This document shows, piece by piece, positions 43,027 to 54,949 of a stretch of 64,000 nt of DNA. A program made the position numbers and the translations under genes. The notes under the pieces are model-generated. The model saw only the letters and a program-made list of their open reading frames with translations. It was not told the DNA's origin and made no database searches. The DNA comes from Anolis sagrei. Its lineage: Eukaryota > Chordata > Lepidosauria > Squamata > Anolidae. The stretch is from the NCBI RefSeq assembly GCF_037176765.1, contig NC_090034.1, positions 27,970,875 to 28,034,874 on the forward strand, in the 5' to 3' direction. Positions within the stretch are counted from its first letter, which is position 1; each line of letters opens with the position of its first letter.

Positions 43027-43263
43027 CTGCAAAGAATGGGATTGCATCAGGTTGAGCATTCCCAGGAGCCACACATCTTCAAGACCAAGAGAAAGATTCA
43101 CCTCATGATCATTAATATTTTTAAAGCAACTTATATACATGTGAAAACCCCCTGTCCACCCATAGCCTAGGCATGATGGCAACACAGTACATATTTTGCC
43201 AAGTTCAGCACAATGCCACATCCCTTCCTCCATTTCCTAACCAATAAATCAGCTCAAGATATT

Positions 43264-43267
<4 letters not shown>

Positions 43268-43302
<35 letters not shown>

Positions 43303-43303
43303 T
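43268..43303. repeat. (AAT)n microsatellite
   Basis: About twelve AAT units. Confidence 0.9.
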
Positions 43304-43329
43304 TAATTTAAGTCTTTTGCCCTCCCGAT

Positions 43330-44090
43330 ATTTTGGATTCAATTTCCAGAAGCCCTGGAAAACATGGTCAATATCCGGCAGCCTGGCTACTAACTGAAGC
43401 TAGCTATAGGGAGCACACTATGCCCATATTAAAGCAGCTACACTGGTTGTCAATAAGTTTCCGGTCCGAATTCAAAGTGCAGGTTATCACCTACAAAGCC
43501 CTACATGGTTCGGGTCCAACCTATATTTGAGACCGCATCCCCTCCTATGAACTGGCATGGGCTCTGAGATCTGCCAGAGAGGCCCACCTAGTGGTCCCAG
43601 CTCTGTCTCAAGCATGGTTGGTGGGGATGAGGGAGAGAGCCTTCTCGGTGGTGGCTCCCCGGCTCTGAAATGCCCTCCCCACGGAGATTAGGCAGGCCCC
43701 CACACTGTCCTCCTTCTGTAGGGACCCGAAGACCTGGCTGTATAAACAAGCTTTTGAGAATGCCTAATCCCCCAGTTATCTACGCAGTTGTTATTGTAGC
43801 CTTTGACTTTGCCCTCTTCCCATGGCTACAGCTTTGCACTTAGCTCATTCTCAGTTCAATTGTTTACTACCTGGCCATGTTTATAGTAGCTTACCACCAT
43901 TATTGGCTGGTGAACGCGGTTTTTAATTAAGTGTTAGTTGTTGTTTATATGTCTATTTGTTTTTCATTGCATTTTAAAATTGTTTTCATTTTATGTTGTT
44001 TTTAGGCATCTTCTGCTGCGTGTAAGCTGCCCTGAGTCCCTTCGGGGAGATGGTGGTGGGACAAAAGATTAAAGTCATTATTAATATTAT
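43330..44090 (+). mobile_element. L2-related LINE, 3' fragment
   Basis: Encodes pieces matching the L2 C-terminus (LKQLHWLSISFRSEFKVQVI with TYKALHGSGP; RAFSVVAPRL-type; KTWLYKQAF-like). It carries internal stops. The 3' UTR has gtaagctgccctgagtccct and gggacaaaagattaaagtc, running into ATTATTATT. Diverged from the intact L2 at 59-62 kb, so probably an older subfamily. Confidence 0.8.
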
Positions 44091-44282
44091 TATTGGGTTG
44101 GGTATGGCCATGTTCTAGTATTCTCTCCTGACGTTTTGCCTGCATCTGTGGCAAGCATCCTCTAACGTTGCTTACAACAGATGCAGGCAAAACATCAGGA
44201 GACAATGCTTCTAGAACATGGCCATACAGCCCGAACCTACAACAACCCAGTGATTCCAGCCATGAAAGTCTTTGACAATATA
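44091..44282. mobile_element. Penelope-like repeat, inverted pair (diverged)
   Basis: Left half minus-type (tctcctgacgttttgcctgc, ggcaagcatcctctaacg), right half plus-type lacking its CTGAGGA box (acagatgcaggcaaaacatc). Ends agtgattccagccatgaaag-tctttgacaata. Confidence 0.65.
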
Positions 44283-44339
44283 ATATTATGATTCTTTTAA
44301 AAGATCTTGTCAGGGGCTGCTGTGGTTTTTTAATGGATT

Positions 44340-44664
44340 TAACCAAATTTGGTTTTTGTAAGTTTTTCGAGCTGTATGGCCATGTTCCAGAAACATTCTC
44401 TCCTGACGTTTCGCCTGCATCTATGGCAGGCATCCTCAGAGATTGTGAGATCTGAGGATGACTGTCACAGATGCAGGCGAAACGTCAGGAGAGAATGCTT
44501 CTGGAACATGGCCATACAGCCCGAAAAACTTACAGCAACCCAGTGATTTAACCAAATTGTTTTCAATATTAATGATGCTTAATACTGTTGTAATATTTGT
44601 ATACTTTAAATTGTATTGTAATGCTTTTGATGCTAGCCGCTTTGAGTCTCCTTATTGAGAGAAC

Positions 44665-44713
<49 letters not shown>

Positions 44714-44714
44714 G
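44340..44714. mobile_element. Penelope-like repeat, inverted pair with well kept cores, L2-type tail and (ATT)n
   Basis: Minus-type core at 44401-44441 (gacgtttcgcctgcatct and ggcaggcatcctcaga) and plus-type core at 44452-44492 (ctgaggatgactgtcacaga, then tgcaggcgaaacgtcagg). A tail with gccgctttgagtctccttat at about 44636 leads to (ATT)n at 44668-44714. Confidence 0.7.
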
Positions 44715-44864
44715 CCTGTATAAATACTCGCCAGCTTGGTCTGTTGTCTAGCCTTCTTTTATATCCATTTGTATGTCTGTCTCTAACTCTCTATGCCTCA
44801 AACCAATAGCTTCTTGTTGCAAGAGCAAGAGTATTTTTGGAGCATGAAATGGGGACTTGCTTAC

Positions 44865-45462
44865 CCTTTCTCCCGAAGGGTTGAAATCACCTGGGCCTGT
44901 GCAGATGAAAGATCAGACTCTGTTTTGGGCGACAGGGGGTTGGCACCGGCAGCAGCATCTCTCTGACCCACAGAGGCCTCAAATGCACAAGGTGCTTGCT
45001 TTCCGGGCTCCTTGGCAACACAGGACTGTTCACGGCCCGGCTGGGTTACGGTCACAGGCACTGTAGCCACAAGGGAAGCTGTCCCAGTTGCAGGCCGCTT
45101 CCTCCCCAGCATCTTTGATGCTCTGGTGCTTGGCCTGGCAGACGTTTTCCCCAGAGGCCGCCTTTTCACGACTGGGTCAGTTCTGTAGGGAGCTTTCGGC
45201 ATGTATGTCATTGGCCGTTTGGGAGAGGCTGGCTTGCGTATCACAGGCACGGCCCTGCCAATCCTGCTGGTGCTCTCCTTGGAAGCATTGCCAACTTGGA
45301 GGCTCATAGGGGTGCCGCTTGCAGCCTTCTCACCTGCAGATTTGGCACCTTCGCCTGGAGCCGGCTGGAACTTGGTCCGGACTCTTAATGCTTTTTCCAG
45401 GGCTTTGTTAAGGAGTTCCAGTTCCTCAAGCTCCTTGGCAGAAGGCTCATTTTCAGCACATG
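44865..45462 (-). CDS. TEDC2: TEDC2 large internal exon
   Basis: A 598-bp exon with the acceptor cttactgatctgcag (45462) and the donor GAAAGG|gtaagc (44865). It enters with two bases of an Ala codon and leaves two bases of a Gly codon. The start reads CAENEPSAKELEELELLNKA and LEKALRVRTKF, matching CTPSPQDLKELEFLTQALEK and AVRVRRG of human TEDC2. The middle is long, basic and low-complexity (IRKPASPKRPMTYMPKAPYR; KRRPLGKTSARPSTRASK), likely disordered. The end, VISTLREKG, matches AFTLKEKG. The disordered part explains why this protein looks longer than the roughly 430-residue human one. Confidence 0.93.
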
Positions 45463-45482
45463 CTGCAGATCAGTAAGGGGGA

Positions 45483-45680
45483 AAATATCATTTATTTATT
45501 TATTTATTTTATTAGGACATTTCTATATCGCCTTTTTCCGAGGACCTAAGGCGGTTTTCAACAACAGCTAAATATGCAAAATACATTTAATAATAATAAT
45601 ATTAATAACAATAATACTTTATTTATATTTTACCCTATCTCCCCGAGGGGACTCAAGGAGGATTCCAGCATACATATGGA
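45483..45680 (-). repeat. Two inverted retroelement tails
   Basis: 45483-45565 has (ATTT)n, then tttctatatcgcctttttcc and aggcggttttcaac, an inverted L2-like tail. 45588-45680 has AAT repeats, ctttatttatattttaccct and ccccgaggggactcaag, a second inverted tail. Confidence 0.65.
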
Positions 45681-46079
45681 TGCACAGGCAAACATTCAAT
45701 GCCTTGAAACAATTAAATACAAATACACAGACACAGACAAAGGCTTCCCCTTTCATCTCTGGCTCTGGGGGAGGTGCTCATTTCCAAGCTGAGGAGTCTG
45801 CTTTGTCCACAGACACCTCCTGGTTGTGTGGCTGGTATGACTGCATGGGAAACTTGCCATTAACTGCCGAGGAGACTCTAAGGGTTAACTGGACCCTCTT
45901 CCAAAATATATTTTAATTATTGTTAACTTGCATTGTTTTTGCTCTTTGTGGGAGCATGATTATTGTTTCTGTTTGATATATTTGATGCCTGTGGCTCCGA
46001 AGGTACTATTGTGTGAATGTGATGCTTTTTTGTCATGGCCTTGGGCCTGTTCAATATTTTGGTGATGATGATGATGATG
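45681..46079. other. TEDC2 intron, nothing recognised
   Basis: A short tail-like stretch at about 45900-46080 ends in (GAT)n; otherwise no features. Confidence 0.4.
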
Positions 46080-46275
46080 ACAATGCATAGAGCATCGTTT
46101 ACCTTCCCGCCGAGGCGGTACCTACTGATCTATTCACATTTGCATGTTTTTGAACTGCTAGGTTGGCAGGAGCTAGGGCTAACATCACCCCGTCCTGTGA
46201 ATTCGAACTGCCAATCTTTAGTCAGCAAGTTTAGCAGCTCAGAGGTTTAACCTGTTGCGTCACTGCGGTCCCATC
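46080..46275 (-). mobile_element. tRNA-derived SINE (gtagatcaataggtacc family), minus
   Basis: Inverted body cggtacctactgatctattc and inverted tRNA-like head aattcgaactgccaatcttt with taacctgttgcgtcactgcg. Confidence 0.85.
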
Positions 46276-46399
46276 TGTAAATTATTTTAAGTTATTTTAA
46301 TTTAAGCCATTAAAATAATCCCATACGTTTCTGATGAACATAAAATTGTCATTAAAAGGGATAAAACCATATACAATTTCCAGGAAGATAAAATATGAT

Positions 46400-46625
46400 T
46401 ATGGGATGTGGTGTGGTTTCCAGGCTGCATCTCCAATGTGTCCTTGCAGCATTTTCTCCTCCTGGCATTTCGCCTGCATCTGTGTCTCCTGCCATCCTCA
46501 GAGGATCTGATGGTGGTCAAGCAAGTGACATATATACTAGGCTTTAATACCATCAGATGACGATGATGATAGTGTTATTTCTTACCCTTTCTCCTCATGG
46601 CTTGAGGTGGGTTACAGAATATTTA
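46400..46625 (-). mobile_element. Penelope-like fragment and inverted tail
   Basis: A diverged minus-type core (ggcatttcgcctgcatctgt; tgccatcctcagagg) at 46465-46507, then a GAT run and an inverted tail (tgttatttcttaccctttct). Confidence 0.55.
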
Positions 46626-46860
46626 AAACACACAAACATTTTAAAATAACGCAAATACACATCCTAAAAAGTATTTCTAAAAAATACGTCTTAAAATACA
46701 CAAATCAGCGAATAATAATAATTTTATTGTAATGAACTGAATCTAGAATTATAATTCATGGTGAACCTGTAGATGACTTTCCCACTTTATGCCACTCTGA
46801 TATATTATGGGATGCTTGAAATGGTTCCCTTTAATCTCATACAGATTCTCTGCAGATGCT
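46626..46860. other. TEDC2 intron, nothing recognised
   Basis: No coding or clear repeat signal. Confidence 0.4.
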
Positions 46861-46861
46861 A

Positions 46862-46975
46862 TTAGTCACAGATGCAGGCGAAATGTCAGGAGAAAATGAT
46901 TCTAGAACATGCTGGCTGTTCAGCCCAGAAAACACACAACATCCGTGAAAGCCTTCGACAACACACTCTTCTTTA
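46862..46975 (+). mobile_element. Penelope-like fragment (plus)
   Basis: cagatgcaggcgaaatgtca then ggagaaaatgattctagaac and gaaagccttcgacaacac; it starts inside the stem, so the CTGAGGA box is missing. Confidence 0.6.
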
Positions 46976-47475
46976 AATAGGACAAAAAAAAAAAAGAAAC
47001 ATTCACAAGTAACTATTTATATCTAGGTGAGGCAACATATGGCCTGCTACATATTACTGAACCTCAGCATCCATCTCCAGTTATGTTAGTTAAAGCTACT
47101 GGGAGTTGCAATAACATGCAGTGGGTGCCACACATTCCCCACTTACTACACCTTTTTCCAGGTAAATTTACTGTGTGAAATTTCACCCACATCTCTCTAT
47201 TATCACAACAGGGTGAATGGAATGTGATGTTTCCATTATCACGTTTGAAGAATCAGTCCAGTTTGCCCATAAATACATAAAGGTATGCTTTGGAAGTCGC
47301 CCTCTCTGGGTCCCACTCTGGGAGAAATGCAGCACACAAACCCAATAAGTAAATAAATATTCTACACATCCAAGATGGAGAATGGGTAATAAATTTGATG
47401 CCTAAATATGGAAGCCCAGAGCTGCTTCGCTGCTTATGGCTGTGGGTTTAAAACTTCAAAGGACATAAGGACACT
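46976..47475. other. TEDC2 intron, nothing recognised
   Basis: Apparently unique; an A-run at about 46985-46996. Confidence 0.4.
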
Positions 47476-47477
47476 CT

Positions 47478-47636
47478 AGATGAGGCATGGGCTAACTTTG
47501 GCCCTCATTCCAGGTGTTTTGGACTTCAACTCCCACCATTCCTAATAGTCTCAGGCCCCTTTCTTTTCTTCTTCTTTTCCACTTAAGTGGCTGAGGGGAA
47601 AAAGGAAAGGACCTCAGCCTGTTAGAAATTGTGGAA
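47478..47636. mobile_element. Palindromic MITE, left part (split by L1)
   Basis: gaggcatgggctaactttgg then ccaggtgttttggacttcaa and the central pyrimidine/purine part, up to agaaattgtggaa. The right arm resumes at 53243 (gttgaagccccaaacacctg). Confidence 0.85.
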
Positions 47637-50600
47637 TAAGAATATGGAGAAAAAATCATTAGGAGCAGGAAGAAGAAATTCCCTCCCTGAAGAAATAGGG
47701 ATTAAGGATGTGATGAGAGAAATTATGAAACTCCAATCAGAAGTAAAAAAATAATACAAGATAACCAAAATAAATAAAATGAAATACTAAGGGAAGAAAT
47801 GGACAGAATAAAAAGGATATGAAGGAAGAGTTAAAGATATTAATCAAAGAAGAGATGAAAACCATGAGAGATGACGTAGAAAAATTAAAACAGGACAATA
47901 AAGAACTATTAAAAGAAAATAAGATTATTAAAACTGAACAAAGAACTATGAAAAATAAAATTAATAATCTGGAAGGTATAATAAACTCAATCCAAACCCA
48001 ATAGGGATTCATAGAAACAAAAGAGAAAGAATACCAGCTAAGATTTAGAAACATAAAAGAGGGAAAAGATGAAAACATCAAAGAGATTATAGCGGATATG
48101 ATAGTACACATTACTAAAAAAGCCAAAATGGACATTGAAATAAATTTAGGCAGGGTGTTTAAAATTCAAACGCAATACTCAAAAAATTCAAAACCCCAAG
48201 AGACGTAATCGTTTGCTGTATAAAGAAAACAATGAGGGATGAGATACTGAAAGAAAATATGAACTCACCAATACACTATAAAGGAAATAAAACAGCGATC
48301 TTAAAGGAAATTCCATCAACAACACTGGAAAAAAGACGGAAATATTATTTCTTGACAGACGAGTTTTAAAAAGACATGTTAAATTCAAATGGGAGAAGAA
48401 AGAAGGCTTAATGGTAACATGGAAGGAAACCAAATACTGGCTTACATCCGAATCTAAAGCAAAGGCATTTTGGGGAAAAAATCATTAAAAAAAGAAGGAA
48501 ACGAGAAAGGAGAGATGAATGAGAACGAGGAATATGATAACAGAAGAAAAAGACCAAGAGAAAAATCACCTAATGATTATGCCTTCCAAATGACTGAGAC
48601 AAAGAAGAATGCAGACCTAGAGGAAGAAAACAACGACAGTCATGGATTGGAGAATTAAAATCTACTGTAATAATGTTAATGGCCTACATTCTCGTAATAA
48701 AAGAAAAAAAAATCTGGCAACATTTTAAAAAAGGCAGTTATGACTTGATTTCACTACAGAAAACACATATTACACAAAAGCACACCGCCCATTTGGAACA
48801 AAAGTCACTGGGAAAGATGTACTATGCAGCCGGCCCAGAAAAAAAGGGTCCAATCTCGATAAGATAGTGAAGAGTAGAGACATCACACTGGCAACAAAGA
48901 TCCGCATAGTCAAAGCCATGGTATTCCCTGTAGTAACCTACGGATGTGAGAGCTGGACCTTAGGGAAGGCTGAGCGAAGGAAGATAGATGCTTTTGAACT
49001 GTGGTGTTGGAGGAAAGTTCTGAGAGTGCCTTGGACTGCGAGAAGATCCAACCAGTCCATACTCCAGGAAATAAAGCCCGACTGCTCACTGGAGGGAAGG
49101 ATACTAGAGACAAAGTTGAAGTACTTTGGCCACATCATGAGGAGACAGCAAAGCCTAGAGAAGACAATTATGCTGGGGAAAGTGGAAGGCAAAAGGAAGA
49201 GGGGCCGACCAAGGGCAAGATGGACGAATGGCATCCTTGAAATGTCTGGAATGACCTTGAAGGAGCTGGAGGTGGTGACGGCCGACAGGGAGCTCTGGCG
49301 TGGGCTGGTCCGTGAGGTCACGAAGAGTCGGAGACGACTGAACGAATGAACAACAATTAATGAAAAAATACCATCAAAACTGGCCTTCAGAGATCAAGAA
49401 GGAAGAATGATGGGGATAAAACTAGAAATAGAAGTTAAGATTTGCAATATATATGCCCCGAATGAAACAAAAGATAAATTTATTAGAAAGTTAAAAAGAA
49501 ATATAGAGGGGCAAGAATATGATGATCTGATGATTATGGGAGATTTTAATGGAGTGATAGACCCAATCAAAGATAAATTCATAGCTAAGATGAAAAAAAA
49601 AAAAAAAACCATCAGGGATATTGCCCAGAAAACTTTTGAACCTAAAGGAGGATCTAGGTCTATATGAACGAGAGACCAGATTGCCATGGAGACACCAACA
49701 CAAGAAGGAAAAAGACTTCACCTTTTTTCCAACAGACATAAGACCTGGTCCCGCATTGATATGGTTTGGGGAACTAAAACAATAATGACAAACATAACAA
49801 AATCAAAAATACTGCCAATGCTAAATTCTGATCACTCACCATCAGAAATAATACTAAGCTTACAACAAGAGAAAGGGCGGGCCTTTAATTGGAAACTGAA
49901 GGATAATCTTTTGACAGACCTCAAACAACAAGAAAAAAACAGATCCCTCCTAGGAGAATATTTTAAGTTTAATACAGATAAGGACACTCCAATAAATATC
50001 GTATGGGACGCCAGCAAAGCCTTCATGCGAGGGTACTTTATAGAACAAGGGGCAAGAATAAATAGAATCAAAAGGTAGGAATACAATAAATTGGAGAATG
50101 AAATAACAAATTGGGAAAACCAGGGCAAAAAGAACCCACAAAATAAAATAAAAAATCCACCAACAGGAATTATTAAGGAAACAAATGAATACATTACAAT
50201 TGGAGTTGATGGAAAAGAAACTTAAATTTGCAAAACAATATCACTTTGAGAATGCCAACAAGATAGGAAAGTGGTTAGCAAGAAAGATCGCTATAAAATA
50301 CAAAGCAGAAACATAACAAAAATAAAGGAAAAGGAGAAATGTTATTTTCAAACTAAGGATATTATTGATCAATTTGTAAAATATTATAAAGAATTATATA
50401 AGGATGATAATATATCAGGTGAGAAAATTATGCACTATTTAGGAACACAAGACATACCAAGATTAACGGAAGAGCAAAAAGAAAATTTAAATAAAAAAAA
50501 TAGACATGAAGAAATAAAGAAGATTATACAAAATATGCCGACAGACAAGGCTCTAGGACTGGATGGTTTCACCTCTAGGTACTACAAGATCTTCCAAGAT

Positions 50601-53229
50601 ATTTTAACACCACAACTACAGAGGGTGATGAATAAGATAATGGAGGAAAGGAATATACCAGATTCATGGAAGCCAGCAATAATACACTAAGAAAATTCAA
50701 ATAGTACACCGGTAAAAAATTATAGACCTATATCTCTACTCAATGTAGATTATAAGATATTTACTGGTGTACTAGCCTCAAGATTAAAGGAATTATTAAG
50801 TAACAGAATGGAAGAGGATCAAGCAGGTTTCCTTCCCAAACGCCAACTAAAAGATAACATAAGAACAGTTCTAAATGTCATTGATTATTGTGAAAAAAAC
50901 AACCAGAAAGAAATAGCCCTAATGTTCCTAGATGCCGAAAAGGTATTCAATAATGTAAACTGGAACTATATCATTGCCATACTAAGAGAAATGTACATAG
51001 GATACTATTATCTGAATGCGATTGAATCAATATATACAGATAAAGTAGCGAAAATCACAATAAATGGACAACATTCGACAAATATTCCCATCTTAAAAGG
51101 AACAAGACAGGGCTGTCCACTCTCACCGCTGCTTTTTATTTGACCCTCGAGACCTTATTAACAAGCATAAGGAAAAACACAGAACTAATAGGCCTGAGAA
51201 CCAAAAGCCAAACATTCAAAATTCATGCATTTGCAGATGATATAGTGTGTTTTATAGAAGATCCTCTGACTGGTATGAATAAATGGCTACAAGAAATAGA
51301 AAAATATGGAGAGGTGGCTGGATTCAAAATAAATAGAGATAAAACACAAATTATTACAAATAATATATGTAAAGAAAAAAAAGAGAAACTTCAGGAAAGA
51401 ACAGGAATTAAAGTAGCCACGAAGGTAAAATATCTAGGAGTAATAATTGCATCCAGTAGTATGGACCTGATAAAGAACAACTATGAAAAAAAATGGTGAG
51501 AAATAAAAAAAAAAACAAAAGAAGTGGGAACATCTGAACCTCTCCCTGCTAGATAGAATAGCAGTAACCAAAATGAATATTTTACCGGACATCTTATTTA
51601 CCTTTCAGACACTTCAGATATTAAGATCTAGTACAATGTTACAGAATTGGCAAAAAGAGATAATTAAATTCAGATGGAAAGGCAAAAAACACAGGATAAG
51701 CTCTAAAAATCTAATCGACAATAAAAAAAAAGAGGAGGTCTTGCCCTGCCAGAATTTCAATTGTATTATGATGCAGCCGCTTTGAGTTGGCTAAGAGACT
51801 AGCAACACCAAAAAAAGAGAAAATCCTAGCTTTGGAAGGTTTCGATATCGCTCAGGGTTGGCACGCTTATCTTTGGAGAGGAAGGGCAAAAAAGGGGGAA
51901 AAATTAGAAATCACCCCATACGAGCTGTACTTATCCAGACTTGGAACAAATACAAGGATAAACTATATTAAAAAAAACACCAATGTGGTTCTCCCCTAAT
52001 GAAGCCTATCACAAGAGAGAACTGCCCAGAGAGAAATGGTTGACGTATAACTAATTGATAAAGATTAAAAGACAAGAAGCATCACTTAAATCACACGAAG
52101 AACTGTCATCAATAGACCTATTTCATGGTTCCAATATCACCAACTTAAAGAAAACTTTAATATAGATAATAAAATAGGCTTTGAAATGAAAAAAATACTT
52201 TTTGGGACAAAATATTAAACACAGATACAAAATTAATAAGAAAAATATATAATCAATTATTAATATGGACCACTGAAACTGAACAAATAAAAGATAAGAT
52301 GATAAACTGGTCGAGAGACATAGGCCGCTCCATACCCCTAGCAGATTGGGAAGAGATCTGGCAAAAGAAAATCAAATACACCTATGCAATAGATCTCAAG
52401 GAGAGCTGGTACAAGATCCTTTATAGGTGGTACTTAACACCAGAAATACTTGCAAAAATCAGCAAAGGTAAAACAAAAGACATATGCTGGAAATGTGAAA
52501 AAGACAAAGGCAACTTTATCCACATGTGGTGGAATTGCAGGAAAGTAAAAAAGTATTGGCTGCAAATACGCAAAAAGATAGAATAATTCTTAAACATAAA
52601 ATTCAATCCAAAACCAGAAACACTTCTATTGGGGATAACAGACTTCAAAATAGAAAAGAACAAGGATAAGATATTTTTCTATCTAATATCAGCTGCAAGG
52701 ATGATTCTAGCAAAAGTATGGAAAACTAAAGAAATTCCCACAATGGAGCAGTGGATGGCGAAAGTAATGGACATAATAAATATGGACATACTGACACAAA
52801 GAATCTCACACAACTACACAAAACCCCAAAGAACGGACTGGAAAATATTTCTGGATTTTGTCAGAGAAGAAAACAAAGAAATATATATTAGGGACCTGTA
52901 ATTGAAATCCAAGGAATGTGTTATTATGAGGACGACAATTGAAACAAGCAAGGACAAGAAATATGTATGTGCATGTATATATATATTTATACAGATAGAT
53001 ATACATATGTATGTGTGTGTGTATACATATGCATGCATACATAAATAAACAACCGAGACATCCTGGATGATCCTGGAAGTAATCTACCGACCCCACCCCT
53101 ATCCCAGTAAATTCTCCCCCCCCCCCTTTTCACTTTACCCTTCCCCACTTTCCCACTTTACCCTACAAACCTATTGTATCCACCTCTTTTATGTAAATAT
53201 GAAGAAAACAATAAACATATTTGAAAAAA
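47637..53229 (+). mobile_element. L1 LINE, near full-length, inactivated, inserted in a MITE
   Basis: Flanked by the perfect 13-bp repeat agaaattgtggaa (47624-47636 and 53230-53242). Order seen: an ORF1 coiled-coil stretch (47819-48004, with KIKTEQRTMKNKINNLEGII-type heptads) and its C-terminal region to about 48660; ORF2 endonuclease (from 48673, interrupted by BovB, then NIYAPNETKDKF and IMGDFNGVID at 49440-49560); reverse transcriptase 50270-51500 (KALGLDGFT, FLPKRQLKDNIRTVLNV, GTRQGCPLSPLLF, FADDIV at about 51230); C-terminal Cys/His box CWKCEKDKGNFIHMWWNC near 52484-52537. Several stops and frameshifts separate these, so it is dead. It ends in an A-rich tail after a short TA-rich 3' UTR. 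It lies antisense in a TEDC2 intron. Confidence 0.92.
48852..49357 (+). mobile_element. BovB (RTE) LINE 3' fragment nested in L1
   Basis: The frame at 48867-49349 is uninterrupted: KSRDITLATKIRIVKAMVFP, VVTYGCESWTLGKAERRKID, AFELWCWRKVLRVPWTARRS, then FGHIMRRQQSLEK and KGRGRPRARW-like blocks; this is the C-terminal third of the BovB ORF. It ends with the BovB terminus acgactgaacgaatgaacaa. L1 coding text stops at about 48850 (YYAAGPEKKG) and resumes at 49360 (INEKIPSKLAF). No clear flanking duplication. An open 160-codon frame means a fairly recent insertion. Confidence 0.9.
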
Positions 53230-53242
53230 AGAAATTGTGGAA

Positions 53243-53275
53243 GTTGAAGCCCCAAACACCTGGAGGGCCAACGTT
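53243..53275. mobile_element. Palindromic MITE, right part (split by L1)
   Basis: gttgaagccccaaacacctg, then gagggccaacgtttg: the remaining right arm after the L1 target-site duplication; the outer end is eroded. Confidence 0.75.
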
Positions 53276-53392
53276 TGTTGCGGTTTGTTGAGTGCATGCA
53301 GGTCCAGAAGATTAGTCCCTTGTATATTCAAGGATGAGCAACTCAAAACACAAGAATGCAAAACTTAAATTTACTCTTGTGCAAGTAGAGGG

Positions 53393-53625
53393 GTCACGGT
53401 GGCAAAGCAGGTAAAACTACTAAGCTGCTGAACTTGTTCGAATCTGTGGACAGGGTGAGCCCCCACTGCTAGACCCAGCTTCTGCCAACCTAGCAGTTCG
53501 AAAACATGCAAATGTGAGAAAATCAATAGGTACCTCTCGGCGGGAAGATAATGGTGTTCTATGCAGTCATGCTGACCACATGACCTAGAGGACGCCTATG
53601 GACAACAATGGCTGATTAAACCATT
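53393..53625 (+). mobile_element. tRNA-derived SINE (gtagatcaataggtacc family)
   Basis: ggtggcaaagcaggtaaaac, tctgccaacctagcagttcg, then aaaatcaataggtacctctc and a truncated 3' end. Confidence 0.8.
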
Positions 53626-53654
53626 ATTCTAACCTTCTTCAATGTAAATGTGCT

Positions 53655-53975
53655 TATGTATCCTTCCAATAATAATAAAGAGAGCATAATAATAAATGTG
53701 ATAAAAAGAGTATTTTTTGTGTCAGGAGCAACTTGAGAAACTGCAAAATAATGGAAATGTAATAACAGTAATAAAAGAGTAAAACAATAAATGTAATAAT
53801 AACAATAATGGAGTAAAATAATAAAAGTAATAATAATAAATAGAGTAAAGTAATAAATTTAATAATGCAAATAATAAATACAGTACAAAAATGTAAATGT
53901 AATAACAATAAATAGAGTAAAATAATAAATGTAACAACAACAACAACAAAAACAACAGAGGAAAATAATAAATAA
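53655..53975. repeat. AT-rich imperfect tandem array
   Basis: Units of roughly 45 bp built on ataataaatgtaataataac and agagtaaaataata. A 35-bp scrap of the gcaagtcgcttct SINE (53712-53746) lies inside. Confidence 0.75.
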
Positions 53976-53981
53976 CTTTGA

Positions 53982-54061
53982 TGCGAGTATAAACTGAGGG
54001 GGGCTTTTTCAGCCTAAAAAATGGCTGAAAAACTCAGCTTATACTCAAGTATATACAGTAC
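53982..54061. mobile_element. Short hairpin element
   Basis: Inverted pair gagtataaactgaggggg / actcagcttatactcaagta with a small inner hairpin (tttttcagcc / ggctgaaaaa). Looks like one end or a remnant of a small DNA element. Confidence 0.45.
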
Positions 54062-54182
54062 TCAGTGTGTGGCCTGCCATTAATCAGAGGGAGTCTTTTC
54101 CTCTTAACACACACACACAGTAGTGATCCCACAGGAACTTAACCATGAACCTTAATAAAATTTGTCCATGCCCGGTCTAGAC

Positions 54183-54624
54183 TGAAATGCCCATCTTTAG
54201 ATATTTTCAAAAAAGGTAAAGAACAGCTTATTTAGAGTTTAGCTGCGTCTTCTTTTTGATAAGAACTGGATTTCCCTGCCTGGGGCAGCCGATAAAGCAA
54301 GCAGTACTTATTATTCCTGTCAACTGCCTGAGTGTTATCGCAAGTCCTTCTATCAGATCCATTTCTAGGGGAAGAATTAGATCTGGATCAGGCTGCAATC
54401 CAGCTCTGTTTCATGCCTTATGCAGCAACCAAGTTATCCTTATATTCCAGGTATGCTTGCTGAAATAAAAATGAACAAGCGAGACGCATCTCAAATAGTC
54501 ATGAGATAGAAGACAGGAAGCCATGATCCAATACATCTTTAAAAAAAACATTCAGTGGCACACACAATCCTTTCACTATTTATTTGCACCAAGAAATGGG
54601 TGCATGTTAGACTAACAGTTTCAG
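54183..54624. other. TEDC2 intron, nothing recognised
   Basis: The start (about 54160-54183, ccatgcccggtctagactga) may be an isolated MITE end. The rest is featureless. Confidence 0.4.
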
Positions 54625-54760
54625 CTCTGAAGGAGCGACTTGAGAAACTGCAAGTCGCTTCTGGTGTGAGAGAACTGGCCGTCTGCAAGGACATTGCCCA
54701 GGGGACGCCTGTATGTTTTACCATCCTGTGGCGACTTCACTCATGTCCCCGCATGACTCT
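54625..54760 (-). mobile_element. tRNA-derived SINE (gcaagtcgcttct family), partial
   Basis: ggagcgacttgagaaactgc, aagtcgcttctggtgtgaga and catgtccccgcatg; the tRNA-like head is missing. Confidence 0.8.
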
Positions 54761-54949
54761 AACTCTATGAATTCCTTGTATGCAAAAGGAAAGATAATGT
54801 CAGCACGAGGATAGAGAAGTGTTATTTTACTGTAAAGCACCTGTACAGTCGTGGTGCTAATTAATTATGTGATAATGATAATAACAGGGAAGTCTCAGGA
54901 GTCAAAATGGAAAAAAATAATTACTAGGGGTTTTTTTTTTAAGTCTTAC

